Of a DNA stretch of 64,000 nucleotides, positions 43,702-51,359 are shown piece after piece (position 1 is the stretch's first letter; each line of letters starts with the position of its first letter). Position numbers and translations under genes: made by a program. The notes under the pieces are model-generated. The model made no database searches. It saw only the letters and a program-made list of their open reading frames with translations, and was not told the DNA's origin. The DNA is from JAWKXU01 sp964468045 (GTDB lineage: Bacteria > Pseudomonadota > Alphaproteobacteria > Sphingomonadales > Sphingomonadaceae): positions 1 through 64,000 of the forward strand of contig CAYXTO010000010.1 in the NCBI GenBank assembly GCA_964468045.1, in the 5' to 3' direction.

Positions 43702-43929
43702 TTGCTGCGAATTCCCCCTCGGCCGCGCATGCGCGCATTGCCTGCACCATCCGGGCGAACCGTGTCAGTGGCTCGTCCGGCAGTCTCCCCAAGTAGATTG
43801 GAAAAAACAACGTAGACCCCTTACGTGACGATACTTGTATTTCCTCGCATTTATCAATGCAAGCACGTTCGCATCCGTCCGTCATTTAAAGCGGATTTGG
43901 ATAACGGCTACGACATGCATGGCCCTGCT

Positions 43930-44649
43930 TCAGCAGGTGACCATGCTCTCCTTGATCCGCTGGAGAGCCTGATCCTTCAGCTGGTGGATACGCGGCACGC
44001 TGACGCCGAGAATGCTTGCGATCTCGGACAGGTTGAGTTCTTCCACGAAGTACAGCTGGATGACGAGCTGCAGACGCTCCGGAAGGCCCGCGATGGCGCC
44101 GATCAGCATCTCGCGATTTTCCTGCGAAACCAGTTGCGCGAAACTGTCCGGAGACTGATCGCAAAACGCCATGCTGGAATCCGAATAGGCATCGTCGATG
44201 GATTCGAAGTACATGGGTTCAACAGCCGTGCGCAACGCGGCCAGTTCGGACAAATCGATACCCATTTCCATAGCCACTTCTCCCGCTTCAGGCTCCCGGC
44301 CCAATCTGTTCCGCAAGCGATCCTGCACATCCTGAAGTTCGCGCCGGCGCTTGATCGCTCCACGCGACAGTGGAGCCGATCGGCGCAGGAGATCGATCAT
44401 CGCCCCCTTGACCCGCGTCTTCGCATAGGCCGCAAAACCTTCGAAATTCGGGCCGACATGGCGTTGAGCGCATTCGGTAAGCGCGACAAAGCCCGCCTGC
44501 ATTAAATCGTCCGGATCGATATCCGGTCCGCAGGAACCATGCAGGTGCCAGGCCAGGCGCCGTACCATCGGCATGAAGCGCTGGACTATGTCGGAGACGC
44601 CATCGCCATATGCCTTGGCGGCCGCGAAGGATTGTTGATCATGTTTCAT
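43930..44649 (-). CDS. fliA: Flagellar sigma factor FliA (sigma-28)
   Basis: 239 residues. Region 2 has VQRFMPMVRRLAWHLHG, DPDDLMQAGFVALTECAQRH and FAAYAKTRVKGAMIDLLRRS. Region 3 is LGREPEAGEVAMEMG and region 4 is LNLSEIASILGVSVPRIHQL. It directs late genes such as flagellin and is held by FlgM. It overlaps flhA by 4 bp. With the transglycosylase gene, both share the sigma-54 promoter at 47665. Confidence 0.95.
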   Translation of the reverse strand: MKHDQQSFAAAKAYGDGVSDIVQRFMPMVRRLAWHLHGSCGPDIDPDDLMQAGFVALTECAQRHVGPNFEGFAAYAKTRVKGAMIDLLRRSAPLSRGAIKRRRELQDVQDRLRNRLGREPEAGEVAMEMGIDLSELAALRTAVEPMYFESIDDAYSDSSMAFCDQSPDSFAQLVSQENREMLIGAIAGLPERLQLVIQLYFVEELNLSEIASILGVSVPRIHQLKDQALQRIKESMVTC

Positions 44650-46754
44650 GCAGCAATGCTCTCAATCGTTGCTGAATCGTGCCGTAGCGGTTCGTTTCCG
44701 GCCTCGCCGCCGACTACGGAAATGACTTCGATGGATTGCGCCGGGGGCAGCTCCGCGATCGAAAGCACCAGGCAGTTCGGTGCCCGCAGGTGGAGCAGCG
44801 CGGACAAGGCCCGCCTCGCGTTGGGTTGGACAACCAGCGCCGGCGGACATGTGCCGGGCGGTGTCGCGGCCACCAGGTCCGCCACGCGGTTGCCGATGCT
44901 CCGGGCAAGTTCCGGTTCGATCACGGGTTCGCCGGTAGCGGGATCGCGCAAGCCCTGGAGGATCATTTCCTCCAGCCGCGCATCCAGCGTGATGACAGGC
45001 AAGCGCTGGCCGGGACCGCAGACCTTCGCCACGATCATCGGCCCAAGATCGGCGCGGACCAGATCGACCAGTCGATCGTGCTCAAGCGTGTATTGCACCC
45101 CATTGCTCAGGCTGGAAAGGATCGGCAGCGGATGGGACAGCGATATCCCGTCCTTCAGCAGCGCCTTCAGCAGACGCGTTATGGCGGCAAGCGACAGCGG
45201 CTGCGGGAAGATCGTTTCGACCAGTTGCCCGGCGCGGTCCTTCACTCCGTCCAGCAGGTCGCGCACCTCATCCGGACCCAGCAGGGCCTCCGGATGCTGG
45301 GCCAGCAACTGGTTGAGGTGGGTCGCGATAACCGTTCCGGCGTCGACCGTGAGATAGCCCTGGGCCGTCGCATGGTCCTTTTGCGCCCGTTCGATCCAGA
45401 GCGCGGGGCACCCGAAGCTGGGATCGCGGGTTTCCTCTCCGGCCAATCCATTGCCGGGCAGGACATCGCCCGCATCGATGGCCAGGACCTTGTCGGGCCT
45501 GATGCTGGCTCCGCCCAAAGGCACGCCGCCGAGCAGCACCCGGTAATCATTGGGCGCCAGATCGATCGCGTCGCGAATGCGGAACTGCGGAACGATGAAG
45601 CCGAGATCCTGACAGAGCTGCTTGCGCACCCCCGTGATCCGGGCCACGAGCGGCGAGCCCTGCCGATCGTCGATCAGCGGAACCAGCCCGTAACCGACCT
45701 CGATGGTGACAAGCGTATGATCGCTGACTTCCTCCAGGCTGATGCGGGCCGGATCGGGCACGAGCTCGGGCTCGGCGAAGACCACCGGCCGAGACGCCCG
45801 CTTGTGGAGCCGCCACCAGAGCCAGCCCGCGCCGGCCGCAGCCGGAAGAAAGATGGTCTGCGGCATCGCCGGGATCAGCCCGATCACGCCGAGAATGCAG
45901 GCGACCGGCAGCCAGGTCCGCGGATCCGCGAACTGCCCGCCGATCTGGCCCGACAGATCGCGGCTGTCCGAGACGCGGGTCACGATCACCGCCGCCGCGA
46001 TGGAAAGCAGCAAGGCCGGCACCTGGGCAACCAGCGCGTCGCCGACCGCCAGGGTGATATAGCGTTCCGCCGAGACCTGGGCGGTAAGGCCATGGCTGAT
46101 CATGCCCAGGCAGAAGCCGGCGACGATATTGAGCACAAGGATCAGCAAGGCGGCGATTGCGTCGCCCTTCACGAACTTGCTCGCACCATCCATCGAGCCG
46201 TAGAAATCGGCCTCGGTCGCCACTTCGCGGCGACGCGCCTTGGCTTCTTCCGCGGTCATCAGGCCCGCCGCGAGATCCGCGTCGATCGCCATCTGCTTGC
46301 CCGGCAAGGCGTCGAGGGTGAACCGCGCGGACACTTCGGAGACGCGGCCGGCGCCCTTGGTCACGACCACGAGGTTGATGACCATCAGGATGAGGAACAC
46401 GAACAGGCCAACCGCAAAATTGCCGCCCACCAGGAACGCGCCGAATGCCTCGATCACATGGCCTGCCGCCGCCCCGCCTTCGTGGCCATGAACCAGGACG
46501 ACGCGAGTGGAGGCCACATTGAGCGCCAGCCTCAGCAAGGTGGCGAACAGCAGCACCGAAGGAAACGAAGAAAAGTCCAGCGGCTTTTCCGCGTTCATCG
46601 AGGCCATCAGCACCGCCACCGACAAGGCGATGTTCAGCACGAAGAATGCATCGAGCAGCAATGCCGGGATCGGCATGATCATCAGGAGGATGATCGTGAG
46701 GATGCCGATCGGCAACGCGAGCGTCGCCGGCTTGATGAAGGAAGCCAATTTCAC
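44646..46754 (-). CDS. flhA: Flagellar export gate protein FlhA
   Basis: 702 residues. Eight helices fill the first 330 residues, with the conserved FHIPEP-like block RVSEVSARFTLDALPGKQMA, DADLAAGLMT and EAKARRREVA. The C-terminal cytoplasmic domain (about 360-690) docks chaperones. It forms the nonameric gate at the base of the export channel. It overlaps fliA and the upstream transglycosylase gene by 4 bp each. Confidence 0.96.
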   Translation of the reverse strand: MKLASFIKPATLALPIGILTIILLMIMPIPALLLDAFFVLNIALSVAVLMASMNAEKPLDFSSFPSVLLFATLLRLALNVASTRVVLVHGHEGGAAAGHVIEAFGAFLVGGNFAVGLFVFLILMVINLVVVTKGAGRVSEVSARFTLDALPGKQMAIDADLAAGLMTAEEAKARRREVATEADFYGSMDGASKFVKGDAIAALLILVLNIVAGFCLGMISHGLTAQVSAERYITLAVGDALVAQVPALLLSIAAAVIVTRVSDSRDLSGQIGGQFADPRTWLPVACILGVIGLIPAMPQTIFLPAAAGAGWLWWRLHKRASRPVVFAEPELVPDPARISLEEVSDHTLVTIEVGYGLVPLIDDRQGSPLVARITGVRKQLCQDLGFIVPQFRIRDAIDLAPNDYRVLLGGVPLGGASIRPDKVLAIDAGDVLPGNGLAGEETRDPSFGCPALWIERAQKDHATAQGYLTVDAGTVIATHLNQLLAQHPEALLGPDEVRDLLDGVKDRAGQLVETIFPQPLSLAAITRLLKALLKDGISLSHPLPILSSLSNGVQYTLEHDRLVDLVRADLGPMIVAKVCGPGQRLPVITLDARLEEMILQGLRDPATGEPVIEPELARSIGNRVADLVAATPPGTCPPALVVQPNARRALSALLHLRAPNCLVLSIAELPPAQSIEVISVVGGEAGNEPLRHDSATIESIAA

Positions 46755-47629
46755 AGTCCGTAGGCCTTCAATTTGCCGTAAGCGGCCCGGACACTCCCGG
46801 GCAGCGCGGATGACTGGCCGTCACCGTGACCTGCGAAGGTCTGGCGCAGTGTTTCGGCCATGGAAACTCGGCTGCCGGCCGGATGGCTGACGGCAGCTGA
46901 CTGAAATTCGCGTGCGAGCGGTCCACCCGTGAAAACGGGTTGCGCCTCTGCCCCGGCCGCAACCGCAGGCATGGATGACATCGCCATCGTGCTGAACGGA
47001 AGGTCGCTTTCCTGACCCATCGCCTTGTCGAGGCGCAGGCGCAGGAAATCCATCACTTGCTGAAGCGATCGGGGCGAACCATCCCTTTCGAAGAAAACCG
47101 GGCGGTTCGCGCCAGCAGGTTTCGGGAACAGGGCCGCCGCGGACTGGCCCGGATTGCTCTGGAGCTCGGTCAGGAAACGGGACGCGCCATCGCGCCCGAG
47201 GAAATGAGCGAGATAAAGTTCGGCATAATCGGGTTCCCTGCCCAGCGTGCCGCGCAGGGCAGCCTGGTTATCCTTGGCGAGCTCCGCCGCCATCAGCGAC
47301 GCGGCCTCGGGATCGAACCGCAGCGACATGACCTGCGAGCGCAACGCGGGATCGCTTATCGTCGCTCCGCGCCCGTTGTTGTCGATGGCCGCATTCGCCC
47401 ATCCGAGGCCATGCGTCGCCCCGTGGCGATCAAGTGTTTCGAGCCAGGTGCTGCCGATGAATTGATAGAGACCCGCAGCGCTGGACGTGCTGGCGCGCGC
47501 GTCCGGATCAAGGCGCGATTCCAGCCTGGCCTGCGCCAGCAGATAATCGAAATTGACGCCGGTCGCCTGCGCCGCACGGGCAATCGCCATGCGGACATCG
47601 GGAGCGCCAACTGCCTTGACCTCGCTCAA
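46751..47629 (-). CDS. Flagellar-locus lytic transglycosylase
   Basis: 292 residues. The N-terminal 160 residues are an SLT-type muramidase domain. The catalytic Glu is in ARLESRLDP (about residue 37), followed by SAAGLYQFIGSTWLETLDRH (GLxQ motif) and AELYLAHFLGRDGASRF. The C-terminal 130 residues are disordered. No signal peptide is seen, so it may be exported through the flagellar pore to open peptidoglycan for the rod. This would supply the muramidase missing from the short FlgJ at 55498. It is the first gene of the operon behind the sigma-54 promoter. Confidence 0.85.
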   Translation of the reverse strand: MSEVKAVGAPDVRMAIARAAQATGVNFDYLLAQARLESRLDPDARASTSSAAGLYQFIGSTWLETLDRHGATHGLGWANAAIDNNGRGATISDPALRSQVMSLRFDPEAASLMAAELAKDNQAALRGTLGREPDYAELYLAHFLGRDGASRFLTELQSNPGQSAAALFPKPAGANRPVFFERDGSPRSLQQVMDFLRLRLDKAMGQESDLPFSTMAMSSMPAVAAGAEAQPVFTGGPLAREFQSAAVSHPAGSRVSMAETLRQTFAGHGDGQSSALPGSVRAAYGKLKAYGL

Positions 47630-47664
47630 ATCTGCCTCCGGTCAATCTAAACCGGAAGCATCCA

Positions 47665-47680
47665 AGCAAGGCCCGTGCCA
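47665..47680 (-). promoter_or_regulatory. Sigma-54 promoter of transglycosylase-flhA-fliA operon
   Basis: On the minus strand, TGGCACGGGCCTTGCT matches the consensus TGGCACG-N4-TTGCW at every defined base and in spacing. It lies 36-51 bp upstream of the transglycosylase ATG. It implies that fliA itself is under sigma-54 control, with enhancer-like palindromes about 290-340 bp upstream in flgN. Confidence 0.85.
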
Positions 47681-47709
47681 AATTGTGGAATGATGGGGTT
47701 AGGAGAGTG

Positions 47710-48039
47710 TCAGCGAGCGTATCCGGCCCGGATCGCCTGAGTATTGTAGAGCGCGGGTCCGCCCGTCAGAGCATCGAGCCGCGAGGCCACATTCGCGGCG
47801 AGAAGGTTGCGAACCTGCCGATTTACCTCGTTCAATCGCTTCGTGGCCTCGAGCAGGCTGAGGCATTCTTCATCGAGATTGTCATTGGATGCGTTGCCCA
47901 GGCGGTCGCACAGCGCGCCTTTTTCCGTAGCGCAGCCCATGATCGCGTCGATATCGAGCCCGGCAAGCGCTTGCCGTTCCGCTTCCATCACGGCAAGCAT
48001 CTGCCGCAGGATGGCCTTGATTTCCATGTCGCGCGTCAT
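47710..48039 (-). CDS. flgN: FlgN-like hook-filament junction chaperone
   Basis: 109 residues, helical (MEIKAILRQMLAVMEAERQA, then LAGLDIDAIMGCATEKGALC). It lies directly after flgM with a 4-bp overlap, as usual for flgN, the chaperone of FlgK and FlgL. Sequence conservation is low in this family, so the call leans on context. The gene contains two CGGCAAG palindromes. Confidence 0.75.
   Translation of the reverse strand: MTRDMEIKAILRQMLAVMEAERQALAGLDIDAIMGCATEKGALCDRLGNASNDNLDEECLSLLEATKRLNEVNRQVRNLLAANVASRLDALTGGPALYNTQAIRAGYAR
47961..48006. promoter_or_regulatory. Two ftr-like palindromes inside flgN
   Basis: CGGCAAGCGCTTGCCG (47961-47976, perfectly symmetric) and CGGCAAGCATCTGCCG (47991-48006) have centres 30 bp apart. 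They fit the 16-bp pattern seen near flgB and in fliK and lie upstream of the consensus sigma-54 promoter at 47665-47680. They are probably enhancer sites for the FlbD-like activator. Confidence 0.6.
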
Positions 48040-48311
48040 TGGCCGGTCCTCAGAAGTATGCTGGCAGCAATCATCGCATCCGCGATCTTTGCCGGCACGA
48101 GGGGATAAGAGCCTTCCTCGATCGCATTGCGGATCTGCTCGACCCGCTCCGCGTCCACGGGCGAACTGCCCGCCTGGAAACCTTCGTTGACGCTTACCTC
48201 GACGTTCTTTTCACCGCTCGCCACCTGGGGCGAAACTTTTGCTGGATCTGTCGCGACGACCTTCTCAGTCGCACGCGTCAGACGCACTGGCTGAATTTCG
48301 ATTGGCCGCAT
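48036..48311 (-). CDS. flgM: Anti-sigma-28 factor FlgM
   Basis: 91 residues. A disordered N-terminus is followed by the FliA-binding helices DAERVEQIRNAIEEGSYPLV and PAKIADAMIAASILLR. This is the usual FlgM signature (VRxIRxAIxxGxYxVDxxKIA). It holds FliA until hook completion and is then exported. It is 80 bp downstream of flgA and overlaps flgN. Confidence 0.92.
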   Translation of the reverse strand: MRPIEIQPVRLTRATEKVVATDPAKVSPQVASGEKNVEVSVNEGFQAGSSPVDAERVEQIRNAIEEGSYPLVPAKIADAMIAASILLRTGQ

Positions 48312-48391
48312 TTTGCCGCTCCGTCATATCCTTGAACTTGAGAACGGCAGCGAAATGGGAAATTTAAGAGGTCAGGCGAAAATTTGCCGCT

Positions 48392-48886
48392 TCATGGCAA
48401 ATTCATGCCGACAGCGCCCGGCCGCAGGACCTGGGCACGCAATTCCGTGTCCTTCCCGACGCGGACTCGCACCCATTCCCCCATAGCGCCGGCTTCCAGC
48501 GCCTCGGCGGATTGCGAAACACTGAAACCAGGGCCGGAAAGGGTTACGCTTACGGCGTCTCCCCGGGAAACGACAGGCTGCGAAACCTGGCCCGCGCCAG
48601 CTCCATAGACCGGCACATACAGCTTCCAGCCGCCTGGGACCGGGCATTGCACCAGCACGGTTTGGCGCCGTCCGCCCTGCCATGCCAAACTCAAGGGACG
48701 GTTGCAGGCCGTCAGTTTCAGCCGCCGGTCCACGGGCGCGAAAGCGCCGCCCGGTGCGTTCGGATTGACCCCGATGAAATTCGCCACTTCGCGATCGATC
48801 GCGGAAAGATCGGCAAAAGGTTGCGCCATTGCCGGGCTTGCGCAAACGGCAAGGGCAAGGATCGAATAGGTAGAACGGCGGATCAT
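48392..48886 (-). CDS. flgA: Flagellar P-ring assembly chaperone FlgA
   Basis: 164 residues with a signal peptide (STYSILALAVCASPAMAQ). The C-terminal SAF-like domain has PVVSRGDAVSVTLSGPGFSV, and ELRAQVLRPGAVGMNLP is truncated near the end compared with longer homologues (about 220). It assists P-ring (FlgI) assembly in the periplasm. It overlaps the upstream stator-like B gene by 4 bp. Confidence 0.88.
   Translation of the reverse strand: MIRRSTYSILALAVCASPAMAQPFADLSAIDREVANFIGVNPNAPGGAFAPVDRRLKLTACNRPLSLAWQGGRRQTVLVQCPVPGGWKLYVPVYGAGAGQVSQPVVSRGDAVSVTLSGPGFSVSQSAEALEAGAMGEWVRVRVGKDTELRAQVLRPGAVGMNLP
48395..48410. promoter_or_regulatory. Degenerate ftr-like palindrome upstream of flgM
   Basis: TGGCAAATTCATGCCG at the 3' end of flgA fits the 16-bp pattern at the outer GGCAA and TGCCG positions. 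A further TTGCCG half-site is at 48384-48389. It is 84-99 bp upstream of the flgM ATG. No sigma-54 promoter was seen next to it, so this is the weakest of the sites. Confidence 0.35.
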
Positions 48887-49344
48887 GGCTGTTCCTCTGG
48901 CCTGTTGGTTTGATCGCCTGAATGCAATTGCCGTGCCATATCCACCGGATCGGAATCATAGGCGAGCGATACGGAGACATCGCCGGCATTTCCGCCTTCC
49001 AGCACGATCCGTGGCTCGTGGCCGCTGTCGCGTGCTTCCCGGGCCAGCCGGACAGCGCGTTCCGCCGCGGCGGCTTCGCCACCAACGGGATAGGCGACGC
49101 GGATCGTCAGGCGCTGGCGCGGATCCGCGGCTTGGTTCGCCAGCCAATGCTTTAAGGCGTCCGGATTGCCATCGGGCCGGAAGATCGCAACCGGCTCCGC
49201 CATGACCGGGGCACCGGCAGAATGCTGCTCTCCGGGCGCGTTCGTCGATTCCGCTTGGGCAAGGGCGTTCGCCGTCACCATGAAGAGGATCAGCGACAGA
49301 TCCGCAAGAGTCGTGAGCCAGCCATTGCCACTAAGCGCGATCAT
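48883..49344 (-). CDS. ExbD/MotB-like single-pass protein of a second stator-like pair
   Basis: 153 residues. The only membrane helix is at the N-terminus (about 10-30), with Asp15 in LADLSLILFMVTANAL. This is the position and context of the proton-binding Asp in MotB, TolR and ExbD helices. The periplasmic part (about 50-145) has LTIRVAYPVGGEAAAAERAV and RLAREARDSGHEPRIVLEGG, a reduced beta-alpha-beta like an OmpA-like domain but without the usual GHTD and peptidoglycan-contact residues. It overlaps the MotA-like gene upstream and flgA downstream by 4 bp each. The function is inferred from helix and context. Confidence 0.6.
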   Translation of the reverse strand: MIALSGNGWLTTLADLSLILFMVTANALAQAESTNAPGEQHSAGAPVMAEPVAIFRPDGNPDALKHWLANQAADPRQRLTIRVAYPVGGEAAAAERAVRLAREARDSGHEPRIVLEGGNAGDVSVSLAYDSDPVDMARQLHSGDQTNRPEEQP

Positions 49345-49997
49345 GCCGCCACCCGCCCTACCGCCGAATCTTTCTTGTCCAAGGACATGCGCAGTTCGTC
49401 AGCCAGCCAGTCGACCAGTTCCTGCCGCTCGGCTTCCTCATTCATTGCGCGCCGTTCGATCAGCCGCGCCAATGGAGCAAAGACGAGATTCGCGAGGAGC
49501 AGGCCATACAAGGTGGTCACGATCGCCATCGGGATAGCGGTTGAAAGAGCATTCTCTCCACCGCTCGCCGTCGACAGCTGGCTCAGTGAGATAAGAGTCC
49601 CGACGAGACCAAAGACCGGCCCGAGCTCCGCCGCCTGGTTGAGCGTGGACACCGCAGCCTCGCTGCGCGCGAGCCGGCGCTTGCGATGCGCCCTGTGCTT
49701 TTCGAGCAATGCGCTGAGGGAACGGCGTTCGATCAAGGCATCCGCCACTTCATCGAATTCCCGATCGCGAAAGTGATGAGGCTCCGCGCGCAGCAGCCCA
49801 TCCCTGCGAATATCCTGGATCTGGACCGCCAGCTCCGCCCGTGTGCCGGATGCATTGAACCGCGCCGCCGGAATTGTCAGCAGCGTGCCGAGTGCGGCAA
49901 ATGAATTGCGCAAACCGCAACGCAGCACCGTGCCGAGGGTCGTGCCCCCCAGAACGATTGCTGCGGATGGCCCATCGACCAAAATCCAGAAATCCAT
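49341..49997 (-). CDS. MotA/TolQ/ExbB family proton-channel protein
   Basis: 218 residues with three or four hydrophobic segments. The family core is LNQAAELGPVFGLVGTLISL and TAIPMAIVTTLYGLLLANLV (about 120-180). This is the MotA/TolQ/ExbB channel block, with the usual TxxYGxxxAN pattern in the last helix. It is distinct from the canonical motA at 58081. It is first in an operon with the ExbD/MotB-like gene, flgA, and possibly flgM-flgN. Confidence 0.75.
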   Translation of the reverse strand: MDFWILVDGPSAAIVLGGTTLGTVLRCGLRNSFAALGTLLTIPAARFNASGTRAELAVQIQDIRRDGLLRAEPHHFRDREFDEVADALIERRSLSALLEKHRAHRKRRLARSEAAVSTLNQAAELGPVFGLVGTLISLSQLSTASGGENALSTAIPMAIVTTLYGLLLANLVFAPLARLIERRAMNEEAERQELVDWLADELRMSLDKKDSAVGRVAA

Positions 49998-50060
49998 CGC
50001 GAATACCTTTCCACCCGGAAGAACGGCGGCAAAACCGGATTTTCAGCGCAAGGCCGATAT

Positions 50061-50086
50061 TTGCCGCAACCGGCAAGAACTTGCCG
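50061..50086. promoter_or_regulatory. ftr-like palindromes upstream of flgB operon
   Basis: CGGCAAGAACTTGCCG (50071-50086) has perfect 7-bp arms. An everted arrangement TTGCCG-N4-CGGCAA (50061-50076) overlaps it, so three TTGCCG/CGGCAA half-sites lie within 26 bp. They sit about 100 bp before the sigma-54 promoter at 50176, the classical spacing of an enhancer. The same 16-mer recurs in flgN and fliK. Confidence 0.65.
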
Positions 50087-50175
50087 CGGCAGCCGGGTGA
50101 TCACCCCATCCGGAGCTGCCCTGCCATTCCCCCGGAAAGTACATAACATATTGTAAGTTATATATCTTTCAGGAT

Positions 50176-50191
50176 TGGCACACGCCTTGCT
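50176..50191 (+). promoter_or_regulatory. Sigma-54 promoter of the flgB operon
   Basis: TGGCACACGCCTTGCT matches TGGCACG-N4-TTGCW except one base, with invariant GG and GC correctly spaced. It lies 33-48 bp before the flgB ATG, downstream of the palindromes at 50061-50086. It should drive flgBCDEFGHIJ and perhaps beyond. Confidence 0.85.
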
Positions 50192-50223
50192 TTATAACAG
50201 GCGTGTAAATTGGAGTATCACCG

Positions 50224-50571
50224 ATGGGCGACACGATCTTTGGAATTCATGGGGCCGCGCTGGAACTGCGTTCGCAGCGCATGGGCCTCATCGCTTCCAA
50301 CATCGCAAACGCGGGAACGCCGGGATACAAGGCGCGCGACATCGATTTCGCCAGCGCGCTGAAAGCCCGGATGGCCGGCAGTGACAGCGATCAGGCAGCG
50401 AACGCCGCCACGCTCTATCGCGTGCCGGTGATGCCCAGCCTCGACGGCAACACCGTCGAAATGGCGACGGAGCAGACCGCCTTTGCCGAGAACGCGGTTG
50501 GCTATTCCGCCACGCTTTCGTTCATTCGCTCCCGGGTCGAAACCCTGAGCCGCGCCATGAAGGGAGATTGA
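50224..50571 (+). CDS. flgB: Flagellar proximal rod protein FlgB
   Basis: 115 residues. The rod N-terminal motif is LRSQRMGLIASNIANAGTPG. The C-terminal region NAVGYSATLSFIRSRVETLS is typical. It is the first gene of the rod-hook operon, behind the sigma-54 promoter. flgC begins 3 bp after its stop. Confidence 0.94.
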   Translation: MGDTIFGIHGAALELRSQRMGLIASNIANAGTPGYKARDIDFASALKARMAGSDSDQAANAATLYRVPVMPSLDGNTVEMATEQTAFAENAVGYSATLSFIRSRVETLSRAMKGD

Positions 50572-50573
50572 CC

Positions 50574-50978
50574 ATGGCTTCGCCGATGAACCTCTTCACC
50601 GTCGCGCAGCGTTCCATGTCGGCCCAGCTCGTGCGCATGAATTCAGCCGCGTCCAATCTCGCCAATGCCGGCAGCATCGCGGCGAGCGAAGACAAGGCCT
50701 ATCGACCGATGCGGGCCGTATTCGCCGAACAGCTCGACCAGGCCACCGGCCTTTCGACGGTTCGGGTGGCCGGTGTCTATCGCACCGATACGGCTCCGGT
50801 GAAGCGGCACGACCCCACCAATCCGATGGCGGATGCCGAAGGCAACATCTTCGAATCGCCGGTCGATCAGAATGCCGAGATGGTCGAGATGCTCGAAAGC
50901 TCCCGGCAATATCAGAACATGGTCGAGGCCCTGCAAACCGCCAAGCAACTCATGCTTGAAACGATGAGGATCAAATGA
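50574..50978 (+). CDS. flgC: Flagellar rod protein FlgC
   Basis: 134 residues. The N-terminal NLFTVAQRSMSAQLVRMNSA, then ASNLANAG, is the rod motif, and the C-terminal VDQNAEMVEMLESSRQYQNM is the FlgC family signature. The ATG at 50574 is preferred over a TTG at 50568. It overlaps flgD by 4 bp. Confidence 0.94.
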   Translation: MASPMNLFTVAQRSMSAQLVRMNSAASNLANAGSIAASEDKAYRPMRAVFAEQLDQATGLSTVRVAGVYRTDTAPVKRHDPTNPMADAEGNIFESPVDQNAEMVEMLESSRQYQNMVEALQTAKQLMLETMRIK

Positions 50979-51337
50979 GCGTAAATTCGATCACAGGCAC
51001 GTCGTCTTCGACGTCGGCAAGTTCCTCCACATCCGGCTTTGCCGCGCTGGGGCAGGAAGATTTTCTGCATCTTCTGACCACCCAGCTGCAGATGCAGGAT
51101 CCCTTCAATCCCGTCGACAACAAGGAGATGCTGGCGCAGATGGCGCAATTCTCCTCGCTCGCCGGCATTTCGGACATGGGCGAAACGCTCGGCGCGATCG
51201 CGACGAAGCTCGACACGCTCATCGCGCAACAGGCCAATGCCGCCAACATCGCCCAGGCGAGCACGCCGGACACCGGCTCATCAGCGCCGGCGACCGAAGA
51301 TTCGGCCGCCGGCTCCGAAACCCAGACATCAGCCTAG
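50975..51337 (+). CDS. flgD: Short hook-cap protein FlgD
   Basis: 120 residues, about half the usual length. The N-terminal hook-cap core is intact (LGQEDFLHLLTTQLQMQDPF, NPVDNKEMLAQMAQFSSL). The C-terminal Ig-like/tudor-like domains are absent, replaced by a Ser/Thr/Ala tail. It caps the hook during FlgE assembly. The next gene, FlgE, is also short. Confidence 0.9.
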   Translation: MSVNSITGTSSSTSASSSTSGFAALGQEDFLHLLTTQLQMQDPFNPVDNKEMLAQMAQFSSLAGISDMGETLGAIATKLDTLIAQQANAANIAQASTPDTGSSAPATEDSAAGSETQTSA

Positions 51338-51359
51338 GAATTCAAAAGGAGAAGTTCCA

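Noticed and set aside
48345..48366. TAAA...GCCG on the minus strand before flgM as a sigma-28 promoter
   Set aside because: The spacer is 14 instead of 15 bases and the -10 is otherwise poor; kept only as a remote possibility.
49997..50014. GC-N10-CC arrangement suggesting a minus-strand sigma-54 promoter for the MotA-like gene
   Set aside because: The -12 element would touch the ATG and put the transcript start inside the gene; the rest of the consensus is poor.
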